DNA from: Clostridia bacterium
GTDB taxonomy: Bacteria; Bacillota; Clostridia; Oscillospirales; CAG-272
Assembly: GCA_017443595.1 (NCBI GenBank)
Contig: JAFSYU010000020.1
Location: 64,001-128,000 of the forward strand
Length of the DNA stretch: 64,000 nucleotides
Direction of reading: 5' to 3'
Positions 53,569-60,829 of the stretch are shown piece after piece. The translations under genes were made by a program, and so were the position numbers. Numbering within the stretch: the stretch's first letter is position 1; each line of letters begins with the position of its first letter. A model generated the notes under the pieces. That model did not search any database and was not told the origin of the DNA. It saw nothing but the letters and a program-made list of their open reading frames with translations.

Positions 53569-54242
53569 TGGGATACGACAGCTTATACAGAAAAACGCAC
53601 GACAGACAGGCGGCGATCAGGCTGCTTAAAAGAATTGATATAATAACGTTTATACTCTTTCTCTTTCTGTTTCCCGCCGGCGTTTATCTTGTGCATTTTC
53701 TGTTTTCGCTTATTTTCAAAAACGGTATAAACTATTTTTCCGTTATACTTATATCCGTTTTGTCCGTAGCTTTGATAATATTTGATTTTGTAAAAAAGCT
53801 TAAAAGCAATTACAGATACGTCCACTGCAGCCACGATATAAAAAATATAATCAAAGGATTTGAATCAGAGCGGAACACGCAGAAAAAAACGTCGCTTGAC
53901 AGTACGTACGGCGGCAGCTTCAACGAGGGAAAGCTTTTCAGATATACGTATGAAAACGACGCGAGACTGAACTGCGATTTTGATAACGGGATATATACAT
54001 TCACCGTTTATAACGACGAGTGGGACGAGGTAAAAAAATTCACCGCGGAGCGCGAGGAGGATTTTGAGGAAACAATGCTGCAGGCGCTTGAATTCACCGC
54101 CTCGCTTGAAAAAAAGCCCGACGGCGAATACGACGAATCCCTGCAACCCGAAGTCGAAATCGACGAGTACGAAGAGGATTTTGAGGAAGAAGAGGAAAGC
54201 GACGTGAACGACGAGGAAGAACGTAAGGAAAACGGTGAATGA
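53568..54242 (+). CDS. Small membrane protein of unknown function (second of a pair)
   Basis: 224 residues. It starts MGYDSLYRKTHDRQAAIRLL, like its upstream neighbour, then two membrane segments at about 25-48 and 56-74, a soluble middle and a strongly acidic C-terminal tail (EIDEYEEDFEEEEESDVNDE). Not recognised. Start codon overlaps the previous stop by one base (TAATG), so translation is coupled and the two probably act together. A terminator-like hairpin follows at 54297. Confidence 0.72.
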   Translation: MGYDSLYRKTHDRQAAIRLLKRIDIITFILFLFLFPAGVYLVHFLFSLIFKNGINYFSVILISVLSVALIIFDFVKKLKSNYRYVHCSHDIKNIIKGFESERNTQKKTSLDSTYGGSFNEGKLFRYTYENDARLNCDFDNGIYTFTVYNDEWDEVKKFTAEREEDFEETMLQALEFTASLEKKPDGEYDESLQPEVEIDEYEEDFEEEEESDVNDEEERKENGE

Positions 54243-54269
54243 GTTCAGAGCAGGAGAATTAAGAATTCA

Positions 54270-54385
54270 GAAAACGCGCCGGAAAGCGCTCATAACGACT
54301 GAAAAGACGACTCGGAGTCGTCTTTTTCAGTCTCATAGTTTTGCTGCAAAGCCGCAAATCATAACGCGCGTAAACGCTCATAACT
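54270..54385. repeat. Degenerate mini-hairpin array with TCATAAC linkers
   Basis: GCG-CCGGAAA-GCGC TCATAAC, then the 54297-54332 terminator hairpin followed by TCATAG, TTGC-TGCAAAGCC-GCAA ATCATAAC, and GCG-CGTAAA-CGC TCATAAC. Same linker as the 38088 array. Here a terminator seems to have been built from one of the units. Confidence 0.6.
54297..54332. terminator. Bidirectional terminator
   Basis: GACTGAAAAGACGACT-CGG-AGTCGTCTTTTTCAGTC is a long stem with one bulge; the A/T runs inside the stem make it a terminator for both the plus-strand membrane pair and the minus-strand cluster ending at 54453. Confidence 0.8.
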
Positions 54386-54452
54386 TTTATTCTGCCTTGC
54401 TCACTTCTCTGAACAGCACCGCAACGTTTTTGTTGTTTGCCTCACCGTCTTT

Positions 54453-54845
54453 TCAGTTTATACCTATGGCAGCTTTAAACGCGTCAATTTTAAGTGTGAT
54501 GATATCAAGCTGAGCTTTTTTGCCGTCGTTGAATATCAGATCATAGCGCAGTGAGCGATACTTATCCTGACCAACAGGTACGTCTACTCCGTCACCGATA
54601 AATTTATAGTCTTTTATATCTCCCCCGGTGAAACAGTAATCATCCTGGGCCGTGCCGTAAATAACAGCTTTTCCGTTTTCAATACTGACGTAGCTGCCTT
54701 CGAAGAAGTCTCCGTCTTTGATACTGCGGTTGACACAACCGTAGAAATTGTTTGTGTTGTTGATACGCGACATCGTACTTCCGAAATTGCGGTTGCTTTC
54801 TTTGATCTTTCCCGCCGTTTCCTTGATTTTGTCAAATAATCCCAT
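54453..54845 (-). CDS. Uncharacterised 130-aa protein
   Basis: 130 residues starting MGLFDKIKETAGKIKESN, an amphipathic helix, followed by a compact beta-rich domain (YGCVNRSIKDGDFFEGSY, AVIYGTAQDDYCFTGGDIKDYKFIG) reminiscent of PH-like/bPH folds, though the family is not recognised. No signal or membrane segment. It is the third gene of the minus-strand cluster, 20 bases after the coiled-coil protein, with AGGAG upstream. AT-rich like its neighbours. Confidence 0.72.
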   Translation of the reverse strand: MGLFDKIKETAGKIKESNRNFGSTMSRINNTNNFYGCVNRSIKDGDFFEGSYVSIENGKAVIYGTAQDDYCFTGGDIKDYKFIGDGVDVPVGQDKYRSLRYDLIFNDGKKAQLDIITLKIDAFKAAIGIN

Positions 54846-54865
54846 ATTCTTTCTCCTTTATTTTA

Positions 54866-56071
54866 TTATCCAAACAAACCTTTTTTCGGCTTGTAATTGG
54901 GGCAATTTGTATATTTATTACGGTTCCAACAATTCTGAACAGTACAAGTATAACATTGCTGCCGAGCATCTTCAAGCTCTTGCTTCTTTTTCTTTTCCTC
55001 TTCCCACTTTCTTTCCTGTTCTTCACGTTCCCGTTTTTCATCCATTTCTCTTCTTCTGGCTTCGTCACGATCTCTTTCTCGTTGCATTTCCTCGCGCTCA
55101 CGTTCTCTTTCTCTTTCTCTGTATTCCAGCTCCTCGAGGCGTCTTTCCTCTGCTTGTCTTTCTCTTTCCTCGGCAAGCCTGCGCTGTTCTTCTCTGTATT
55201 TCATATCTTCAAGTACGGAGAACGCTTCTTTTAAAGTATCCGCCCGTCCTTTTTCAAGAAGCGATATGAGTTTGCCGAGATCCGGAAGATCATCATCGGA
55301 TATAACGTCGTTCAGTCTTTCAAGCTCCTCTGACGCGGGAATGTATTCTTTTTGTTTTATGCTTTCCGCTTTTTTCTTTTTTTCCTCTTCTATTTTTTGC
55401 TTTATTTCTTTTTCTTCTTTATCCACCTCGTCAAGACTCTTGTTGTATTTATCCAGCTCTTTTAAATATTTATCATATTCAATTTTATATGCGGAGTAAA
55501 CTCTCATTTCTTCCGCGTACTTGTTTTCGGCTTCTTCAATTCTTTTTCGTTCTTTTTCTTCAAGCTCGGCAACGTATGCTCTGTACGCTTCATCTGTTTT
55601 TCTTCTGTTGTTGTCCGCTATGTCCGCCTTAACACACGGGATAAGCGGTTTGACGTATAAAAACGTAAGCACTGCAAAGCCAATAACGTGAAGAATAGCC
55701 AAAACAACATTATAAGCCGAATACATCATACCTAAGAACACCATAGATAGAAGCAGCAAAACGATACACAAAACGCCTTTCAATATGTGCGATTTTATGT
55801 ATTTGACCGTTTCTTTGAATTCGGATTTGGAAAATTCTTCCTTTGATACAGGTTTCATGGGTGTAATATGAGGTTTTATCGGCTCCGTCATATTATCCGG
55901 TTTTTCCGGTTTTTTTAAAGCCTTGCATTTGCGCTCATACGTATCTTCAACCTGAGGGTCATCCATACGCGCTTTTATACGCTGTTTTTCTCTGTACGCT
56001 TCATTTATTTCTTTGAGTTTTTTTATCAATTCATTTTTATCTGCAGGAAGTTTACCGTTGTTTTTCATCAT
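54866..56071 (-). CDS. Membrane protein with long coiled coil and C-terminal Cys cluster
   Basis: 401 residues from the ATG at 56071 (AAGG 6 bases upstream). Order: a charged N-terminal helix, a Pro-rich linker (IKPHITPMKP), two membrane segments at about 100-120 and 122-145, then more than 200 residues of Glu/Arg/Lys-rich coiled coil (runs like REREREREEMQRERDRDEARR), and finally a cysteine cluster C373-x2-C376-x4-C381-x8-C390, probably a zinc site, ending KPKKGLFG. Not recognised as a known family. A cytoplasmic stalk ending in a metal-binding head is the likely shape. Middle gene of the cluster. Confidence 0.75.
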   Translation of the reverse strand: MMKNNGKLPADKNELIKKLKEINEAYREKQRIKARMDDPQVEDTYERKCKALKKPEKPDNMTEPIKPHITPMKPVSKEEFSKSEFKETVKYIKSHILKGVLCIVLLLLSMVFLGMMYSAYNVVLAILHVIGFAVLTFLYVKPLIPCVKADIADNNRRKTDEAYRAYVAELEEKERKRIEEAENKYAEEMRVYSAYKIEYDKYLKELDKYNKSLDEVDKEEKEIKQKIEEEKKKKAESIKQKEYIPASEELERLNDVISDDDLPDLGKLISLLEKGRADTLKEAFSVLEDMKYREEQRRLAEERERQAEERRLEELEYREREREREREEMQRERDRDEARRREMDEKREREEQERKWEEEKKKKQELEDARQQCYTCTVQNCWNRNKYTNCPNYKPKKGLFG

Positions 56072-56092
56072 TTTCACCCTTCATATTATTTT

Positions 56093-57169
56093 TTAGTATT
56101 CGATACGGACTTTCTTTACGGTTTCTTCTGTCATATCGTCAAGACATTTATCCACAGCTTTTTTGATTCTTTCTTTTGCGGCTTTTTCTGCTTCTGCCCT
56201 TTTTTTGCCTTTGGGGCTTTCTGAGATCGCTTTTATCAAAAAGTATACGGCGGCTCCGATAGCCGCAAAGAAAACAGGAATGAAAAGCCAGTGCGCAAAC
56301 ATACACAAAAACAAAACAAACTGTGAAAAACCAAGAATACCCGCTATTATCAGATGTTTTTTAAAAGCTTCATCAATTTTATAAACAGGTTCCTTTTCTT
56401 CATATATGCTGTAATCAGGCATGGCATACTCTTTCAAATTTTCCGTCAGATCATATACTTTAGCATCTTTTATATTTGCGCTTGTTATATCGCATCCGGG
56501 CGCTTTTGCAGCGTAAAGCATCGGTATTTCGTAATGAACAAGTGATCCCTCTATAAGCTCGGCGCTCCATTCAAATATTTTCTCTTTTCCGAACATCACC
56601 ATTTTTGCCTGTCTGTTGACCTCGTCCATAAGCACTTTATCGTCAATAGAGTATTCTTCATCAACAGTAACACATTTTTTGTCAACGATCAACTTTCCGT
56701 CTGCGTCAAACCAGCTTTTAAGTCTTCTTTCAAACTGCAGTTCATTCCACATTTTCACAGCTTTGATGCATTGGTCGTGATCCAGATCCTTAGTTATACT
56801 CATTAAAGTCATTGATTCCTGACCTTCGATTTTCGCAGGATTGATTATATCGTCATTTATAGTGGAATTCGTTGTGTACACACCGGGGTCGATTATATGA
56901 ACCATGTACGCGTCCGCCCTTTCATTTAAGGTACCGTCTGAGATCCTGATGCGATACCCGAAGACATCAAACTTGAGACATTTTGCAACAGATATAAAGT
57001 CCACTAAATCTTTCCTCATATCCTCATACATTGAATCTTTTGTTGTAAAGGTTCCGAACCGCGAATTCTCTGCTGTGGTACTGGAAACAATTATATATTT
57101 CCTTATACATTCTTCAATAGTTTTCTTTTCCAGAATTCTTACAACTTTTGACGCTTTCATATTTTTCAT
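56093..57169 (-). CDS. Uncharacterised membrane protein, 358 aa
   Basis: Soluble N-terminal part of about 270 residues with an alpha/beta pattern (FDVFGYRIRISDGTLNERADAYMVHIIDPGVY near 68-99), then two membrane segments near the C-terminus (about 283-304 IIAGILGFSQFVLFLCMFAHW and 306-324 FIPVFFAAIGAAVYFLIKA), and a basic helical tail. Not recognised. First gene of a three-gene AT-rich cluster (with 54866 and 54453), transcribed from a consensus promoter next to an XRE regulator. The shared two-segment membrane design in two of the three genes suggests a complex. Confidence 0.74.
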   Translation of the reverse strand: MKNMKASKVVRILEKKTIEECIRKYIIVSSTTAENSRFGTFTTKDSMYEDMRKDLVDFISVAKCLKFDVFGYRIRISDGTLNERADAYMVHIIDPGVYTTNSTINDDIINPAKIEGQESMTLMSITKDLDHDQCIKAVKMWNELQFERRLKSWFDADGKLIVDKKCVTVDEEYSIDDKVLMDEVNRQAKMVMFGKEKIFEWSAELIEGSLVHYEIPMLYAAKAPGCDITSANIKDAKVYDLTENLKEYAMPDYSIYEEKEPVYKIDEAFKKHLIIAGILGFSQFVLFLCMFAHWLFIPVFFAAIGAAVYFLIKAISESPKGKKRAEAEKAAKERIKKAVDKCLDDMTEETVKKVRIEY

Positions 57170-57205
57170 CTCCGATTTTTAATTTTCATAACTATTATAC
57201 ACCTA

Positions 57206-57234
57206 TAGTTTAATTTTGTCAACCCTTAGGTGAT
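57206..57234 (-). promoter_or_regulatory. Promoter of the three-gene membrane cluster with flanking inverted repeat
   Basis: Minus strand TTGACA, 17 bases, TATAAT, about 45 bases before the ATG at 57169. On the plus strand CACCTA (about 57210-57215) and TAGGTG (about 57227-57232) form an inverted repeat whose halves overlap the -10-side and -35-side edges, a possible regulator site. Confidence 0.75.
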
Positions 57235-57256
57235 TATTTTTTCGCCTGAAATTGTA

Positions 57257-57279
57257 TATAATTAACTTAAAAGTTAATT
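57257..57279 (+). promoter_or_regulatory. -10 box and palindromic operator of the XRE gene
   Basis: TATAAT at 57257-57262 is followed by the perfect palindrome AATTAACTT-AA-AAGTTAATT (57260-57279). The palindrome overlaps the -10 box and transcription start, a position that fits autorepression. The -35 box (TTATTT) is weak. Confidence 0.65.
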
Positions 57280-57293
57280 TGCAGGAGGAAATT

Positions 57294-57614
57294 ATGGGTG
57301 ATTTTGACCTAAAACAGATAGGGCGGCGTATATGCGAGAGGCGGCAGACGCTTGGTATAACGCAGGAAAAACTTGCGGAACAAATGGACGTTTCCATTCA
57401 AATGGTATCAAATATGGAGCGCGGGAACAAGGCGGTAAAGATCTCAAATCTAATAAAGCTTGCCGAGATACTTGACGTCTCCTCCGACTACATCCTTACC
57501 GGGAAATTCGTTGCGGAGAATAAAACCGTCGCCGAAAAGATCTCATACCTCTCCGATAATGACAAAAACCTTGTGGATGCACTGATAAACAGACTTATAA
57601 AAGACGAAAACTGA
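57294..57614 (+). CDS. XRE-family transcriptional regulator
   Basis: 106 residues from the ATG at 57294 (AGGAGGA 5 bases upstream). The helix-turn-helix covers about 8-62: IGRRICERRQTLGITQEKLA, VSIQMVSNMERG, ISNLIKLAEILDVSSDYIL. Short C-terminal helices probably dimerise. Divergent from the membrane cluster at 54453-57169; the two inverted repeats in the 124-base gap suggest that it controls both itself and the cluster. Confidence 0.9.
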   Translation: MGDFDLKQIGRRICERRQTLGITQEKLAEQMDVSIQMVSNMERGNKAVKISNLIKLAEILDVSSDYILTGKFVAENKTVAEKISYLSDNDKNLVDALINRLIKDEN

Positions 57615-57618
57615 ATGT

Positions 57619-57652
57619 AAAAAGACCGCTGAATTGAAGCGGCCTTTTCTGT
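57619..57652 (+). terminator. Terminator after the XRE gene
   Basis: GACCGCT-gaattga-AGCGGCC stem with one mismatch, followed by TTTTCTGTTTT. Confidence 0.7.
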
Positions 57653-57659
57653 TTTGAAT

Positions 57660-57785
57660 TATGCTGTCCCGCGCCCCCTCAATCTCATAGAGATTTTGGG
57701 AGGGGTAGGGGGGTATGGGGGGTGGCGCGTAGCGCCGTGAGGGGTGGGAATCCACCATAATTCGTCGCGTCAGCGACACCTTGAT
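57660..57785. repeat. Intergenic CCCCTCA / GGGGGGTATGGGGGG repeat copy
   Basis: GCCCCCTCAATCTCATAGAGATTTTGGGAGGGG followed by TAGGGGGGTATGGGGGG, GGCGCGTAGCGCC, GTGAGGGGTGGGAATCCACC and GTCGCGTCAGCGAC, each a short palindrome or G-run and cited separately. Fourth copy of the family also found near 23.7, 39.3 and 44.5 kb. Confidence 0.75.
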
Positions 57786-57804
57786 TCTGAATGATTTTTG
57801 ATTC

Positions 57805-59778
57805 TTATTTTACTTCGTATCTGAATTTGAATCTTCCGCCGGGTGCGGCGTCGCCGAGAGTGTAAAAGTCCATTATATCGCCGTCCGCGGAATTATCCGC
57901 CCATTTGAAATCGAGCGTGAAACCGCCGTCTGCTATACCGAGCATGGCGCGCGGTATTTTTACCGTCATCACGTTGCCCTGTACGCAGTATTCCACTTCT
58001 CCGACAACCGTCGTATCAAATCCGTTTCCGGTAAAGGCTTCAAGCGTTGCGGTGTTTTCATTTTTCGGCGACGTTTTATTCAGCACGAATTCGAACGTCT
58101 CCCAGTTCTTTTCGCTTTCTTTCGTGTCGATATACAGTCTCATCCAGTTTTCATCCGTATACGGCGTTATACCGTTCACGCAGCGCACCATAAAGTAAAC
58201 GTATTCACCGTCGCGCGCGACCTTTGCGTCGTAAATATCGTTTCTGCCGGATTCGTCTTTATAATTATACCTCTTATTCGTCCCGGCTTCAAAGTAGCCG
58301 TAGCAGGAGCGGTCACCGGTATTACCGGGATACGTATTATATTCAGGCTGTACGTTTGTCCATTGACCGAATCCGCCGTAAATATCGACCGTCTTTTCGC
58401 CGGACGCTTCCGGGATGCTGTTTACGCCTTTGTATCTTCTTATGAAATTGACCATCTGATAATAATAATGGTCTTTTAATTTTCCCTTTGACGGCTCTAT
58501 GTCGCGGCTTCTGAGGTCGTCAAACTGATCCGCAAAAGCGTTAGATACGGGAGTCGAACCGCTTTCCGCGGGCGGCCAGCTCTCCTGTCTTATGGCGACC
58601 CACTCGTTCCATCCGGTTATGAATATGAATTCCGGGTCGACCTCAAGCGCGTATTCAAACTGCTCCTCAAAGTTTGCGCCGTACAGCACCGCGTCCTCGC
58701 GGTCGTCGTATCCTTTTGACGTATACGTTCTGTCCGTGACGTTTTTGCCGTTCATGGCTGTGAGCTTATGCGTTTTCCAGTTGTGGTTCTGCGCAACGCC
58801 TACCGTTATCTCCTCAACCTTCTCATCCCTCAGCTTTTCTTTAAACGTCGCCTGCGGATATACGGAGAGCCAGCCCCACTGATACGGCGATTTCTGTTTT
58901 GCAAGATAGTCCGGCTGACCCTCTCTGTAAGTGAAATATTTATATATCTCCTTCTGCAGATCGTCTTTGCGGTCAAGGCAGGATTTATAAGCGATCATAA
59001 GCGGTTTGCCGTCCCACATGGTCCATGAATCCGGATACCACTCGGCTTTGTATATATTCGTATAAAGCTCCACAAGCTGCGTACGCGCGCCGTCCGTGGG
59101 ACCGAAAGGCAGCAAAAACGTTACCGTCGGAGCGGCTACACCGTCTTCCCTTGCCTCATGGAATACTTTCATCATCTTTTTTGCCGTTTCAAGCCAGGTG
59201 AACGCGCCGTTCGTGTTGTCGCATATAACGCAGTCCACTCCGGCGTCCGCCAGAAGCTCAGCCTGGCGTCTTAACACCCATTCGTCGTTCCCGCTGTAAT
59301 AGCCGTAGATCGGCTCGTTCCAGAAATGATAATTTGCCGTGCCCCAGCGCGCATCCCTGAAATTGTTTATATCTATATCCGGGTATTTGTCAAGTATTTC
59401 CTGATTGTTGTACGCCTGTACGGTATTTGCGAAATTTCCGTGCCAGGGGGAGTAGAAAATGCCGACGGTCTTGTTTTCGCGCACGCCGCCCGTTTCCTTA
59501 TTTGTCAAAAGAACTCTGCCCAGACCGTCTTCTCCGACAAGCAGTCCGGGGTCGACGGTTTTTGTTTCCGTCACTTTTCCGTTCTCGTCAACCTTGATCG
59601 AGCTGTCGTCAAGCGACGGGTCGTACGTTTCCTCCTCCGTCGTCTCCGGCTCCGTTTCAGTCGTAATATCGGTACCAGACGTGTTTTCGGTCGTCTCCGG
59701 TGCGTCTGCACAGCCGGATATCACGGGTACGATCATCATAAAGCAAAGTAATAGTGCTGCCAATCTGTTGTTTTTCAT
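57805..59778 (-). CDS. Lipoprotein with GH99/WbsX-like barrel and C-terminal CBM9-like domain
   Basis: 657 residues. Lipoprotein signal with lipobox ISGC (C23), then a Thr/Glu-rich linker. From about 105 (VGIFYSPWHGNFANTV) an alpha/beta barrel runs to about 440, with VLRRQAELLADAGVDCVICD and FIFITGWNEWVA near 394-405, resembling the GH99/WbsX-type glycosidase-like barrels where the WNEW motif is near the active site. The last 170 residues (YDAKVARDGEYVYFMVRC..., ending with a FKFRYEV strand) look like a CBM9/DOMON-type sugar-binding domain. Polysaccharide target unknown. Divergent from the radical SAM gene, with face-to-face promoters. Confidence 0.78.
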   Translation of the reverse strand: MKNNRLAALLLCFMMIVPVISGCADAPETTENTSGTDITTETEPETTEEETYDPSLDDSSIKVDENGKVTETKTVDPGLLVGEDGLGRVLLTNKETGGVRENKTVGIFYSPWHGNFANTVQAYNNQEILDKYPDIDINNFRDARWGTANYHFWNEPIYGYYSGNDEWVLRRQAELLADAGVDCVICDNTNGAFTWLETAKKMMKVFHEAREDGVAAPTVTFLLPFGPTDGARTQLVELYTNIYKAEWYPDSWTMWDGKPLMIAYKSCLDRKDDLQKEIYKYFTYREGQPDYLAKQKSPYQWGWLSVYPQATFKEKLRDEKVEEITVGVAQNHNWKTHKLTAMNGKNVTDRTYTSKGYDDREDAVLYGANFEEQFEYALEVDPEFIFITGWNEWVAIRQESWPPAESGSTPVSNAFADQFDDLRSRDIEPSKGKLKDHYYYQMVNFIRRYKGVNSIPEASGEKTVDIYGGFGQWTNVQPEYNTYPGNTGDRSCYGYFEAGTNKRYNYKDESGRNDIYDAKVARDGEYVYFMVRCVNGITPYTDENWMRLYIDTKESEKNWETFEFVLNKTSPKNENTATLEAFTGNGFDTTVVGEVEYCVQGNVMTVKIPRAMLGIADGGFTLDFKWADNSADGDIMDFYTLGDAAPGGRFKFRYEVK

Positions 59779-59814
59779 TTGCGCCCTTTTTATACAGTAT
59801 TATTGGTTATTTTG

Positions 59815-59843
59815 ATTTTATCATATAAATTTAAACTTGTCAA
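59815..59843 (-). promoter_or_regulatory. Promoter of the 657-aa lipoprotein gene
   Basis: Minus strand TTGACA (59843-59838), 17 bases, TAAAAT (59820-59815). Its -35 box is only 3 bases from the -35 box of the divergent radical SAM promoter. Confidence 0.85.
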
Positions 59844-59846
59844 GTA

Positions 59847-59875
59847 TTGACTTTGCCCGCTTGTTTTGATATTAT
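59847..59875 (+). promoter_or_regulatory. Promoter placed for a leaderless radical SAM mRNA
   Basis: TTGACT (59847-59852), 17 bases, TATTAT (59870-59875). The ATG at 59882 lies 7 bases after the -10 box, the expected start of transcription. No ribosome site is present between them. Confidence 0.8.
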
Positions 59876-59881
59876 ATAAAT

Positions 59882-60829
59882 ATGAAAAAATTACAAAACC
59901 CGTATCCGTACTCGGATACAAACAAAAGATATTACACTTTTGAATATTTTACGCGCAAGACCTACGGCAAAAAGTGTGCCAAACTGCCGCTCGACATAGG
60001 CTGCAGCTGCCCGAATATTGACGGGACAAAAGGGCGCGGCGGCTGTATTTACTGCTCGCCGAGAGGCGCGGGTGATTTTGCCGCTTCTTCTGCTTTATCC
60101 GTCACAAAACAGCTTGACACAGCCGCGGAAATGATAAAAAACAAGTGGGCGGACACGGGATATATCCCGTATTTTCAGGCGCATACAAACACTTACGGAG
60201 ACGCAGCGTATCTTAAACAGAAATATAAGGAAGCCGCATCGTATCCCGGCGCCGCAGCGGTGAGCATAGCGACGCGCGCGGACGCTTTGACCGGGCCGAT
60301 ACTTGAAATACTGTCCGCTCTTGCAGAAAAAACCGACGTTTTTGTTGAGCTCGGTTTGCAGACGTGCTCGGACGAAACGGCGGCTCTGATAAACCGCTGC
60401 ATGACGACAGAAGAGTTTATAAAAGGCTATGAAGCCTTATCAAAAACCGGCGTCAAGCGGTGTATACACATAATAAACGGACTGCCGGGCGAGGATGAAA
60501 AACAGATGCTTGACACGGCGAGATTTACCGCAGATCTTCTGCCGGATATGGTAAAGATACATATGCTTTACATCGTCCCCGACACGAAAGCCGCGCAGAT
60601 GTATTATAACGGCGAGCTGCGTTTGCTTGACAGAGACGAATACGTGAGCATAACGGCAAAACAGCTTACTTATCTGCCGCCGCAAACCGTCATAGGCAGA
60701 CTTACCGGCGACGCGCCGCTGTCCGAGCTTATAGCTCCGGACTGGACGCGCAAAAAAGTATCCGTTTTAAACGAGATAGACAAATACATGGCAAATAACG
60801 ATTTATGGCAGGGAAAGGAATTCAGATGA
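59882..60829 (+). CDS. TIGR01212-type radical SAM protein (YtqA-like)
   Basis: 315 residues. The N-terminus has the expanded cysteine motif C-x-C-P-N...GGCIYCS (CSCPNIDGTKGRGGCIYC, about 42-59), where the CxxxxxxxCxxC-like spacing is that of the YtqA/TIGR01212 group. A TIM-barrel region follows with VELGLQTCSDETAALINR near 153-170 and HIINGLPGEDEKQMLDTA near 197-214. Family members are thought to act on tRNA or thiolated substrates; not settled. Its stop overlaps the next start (ATGA), so it is co-translated with the 913-aa lipoprotein. Likely leaderless. Confidence 0.9.
   Translation: MKKLQNPYPYSDTNKRYYTFEYFTRKTYGKKCAKLPLDIGCSCPNIDGTKGRGGCIYCSPRGAGDFAASSALSVTKQLDTAAEMIKNKWADTGYIPYFQAHTNTYGDAAYLKQKYKEAASYPGAAAVSIATRADALTGPILEILSALAEKTDVFVELGLQTCSDETAALINRCMTTEEFIKGYEALSKTGVKRCIHIINGLPGEDEKQMLDTARFTADLLPDMVKIHMLYIVPDTKAAQMYYNGELRLLDRDEYVSITAKQLTYLPPQTVIGRLTGDAPLSELIAPDWTRKKVSVLNEIDKYMANNDLWQGKEFR

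Noticed and set aside
58535..58570. GGGAGTCGAACC, like the 3' part of a tRNA on the minus strand.
   Set aside because: It falls inside the well-supported lipoprotein gene and has no cloverleaf around it.
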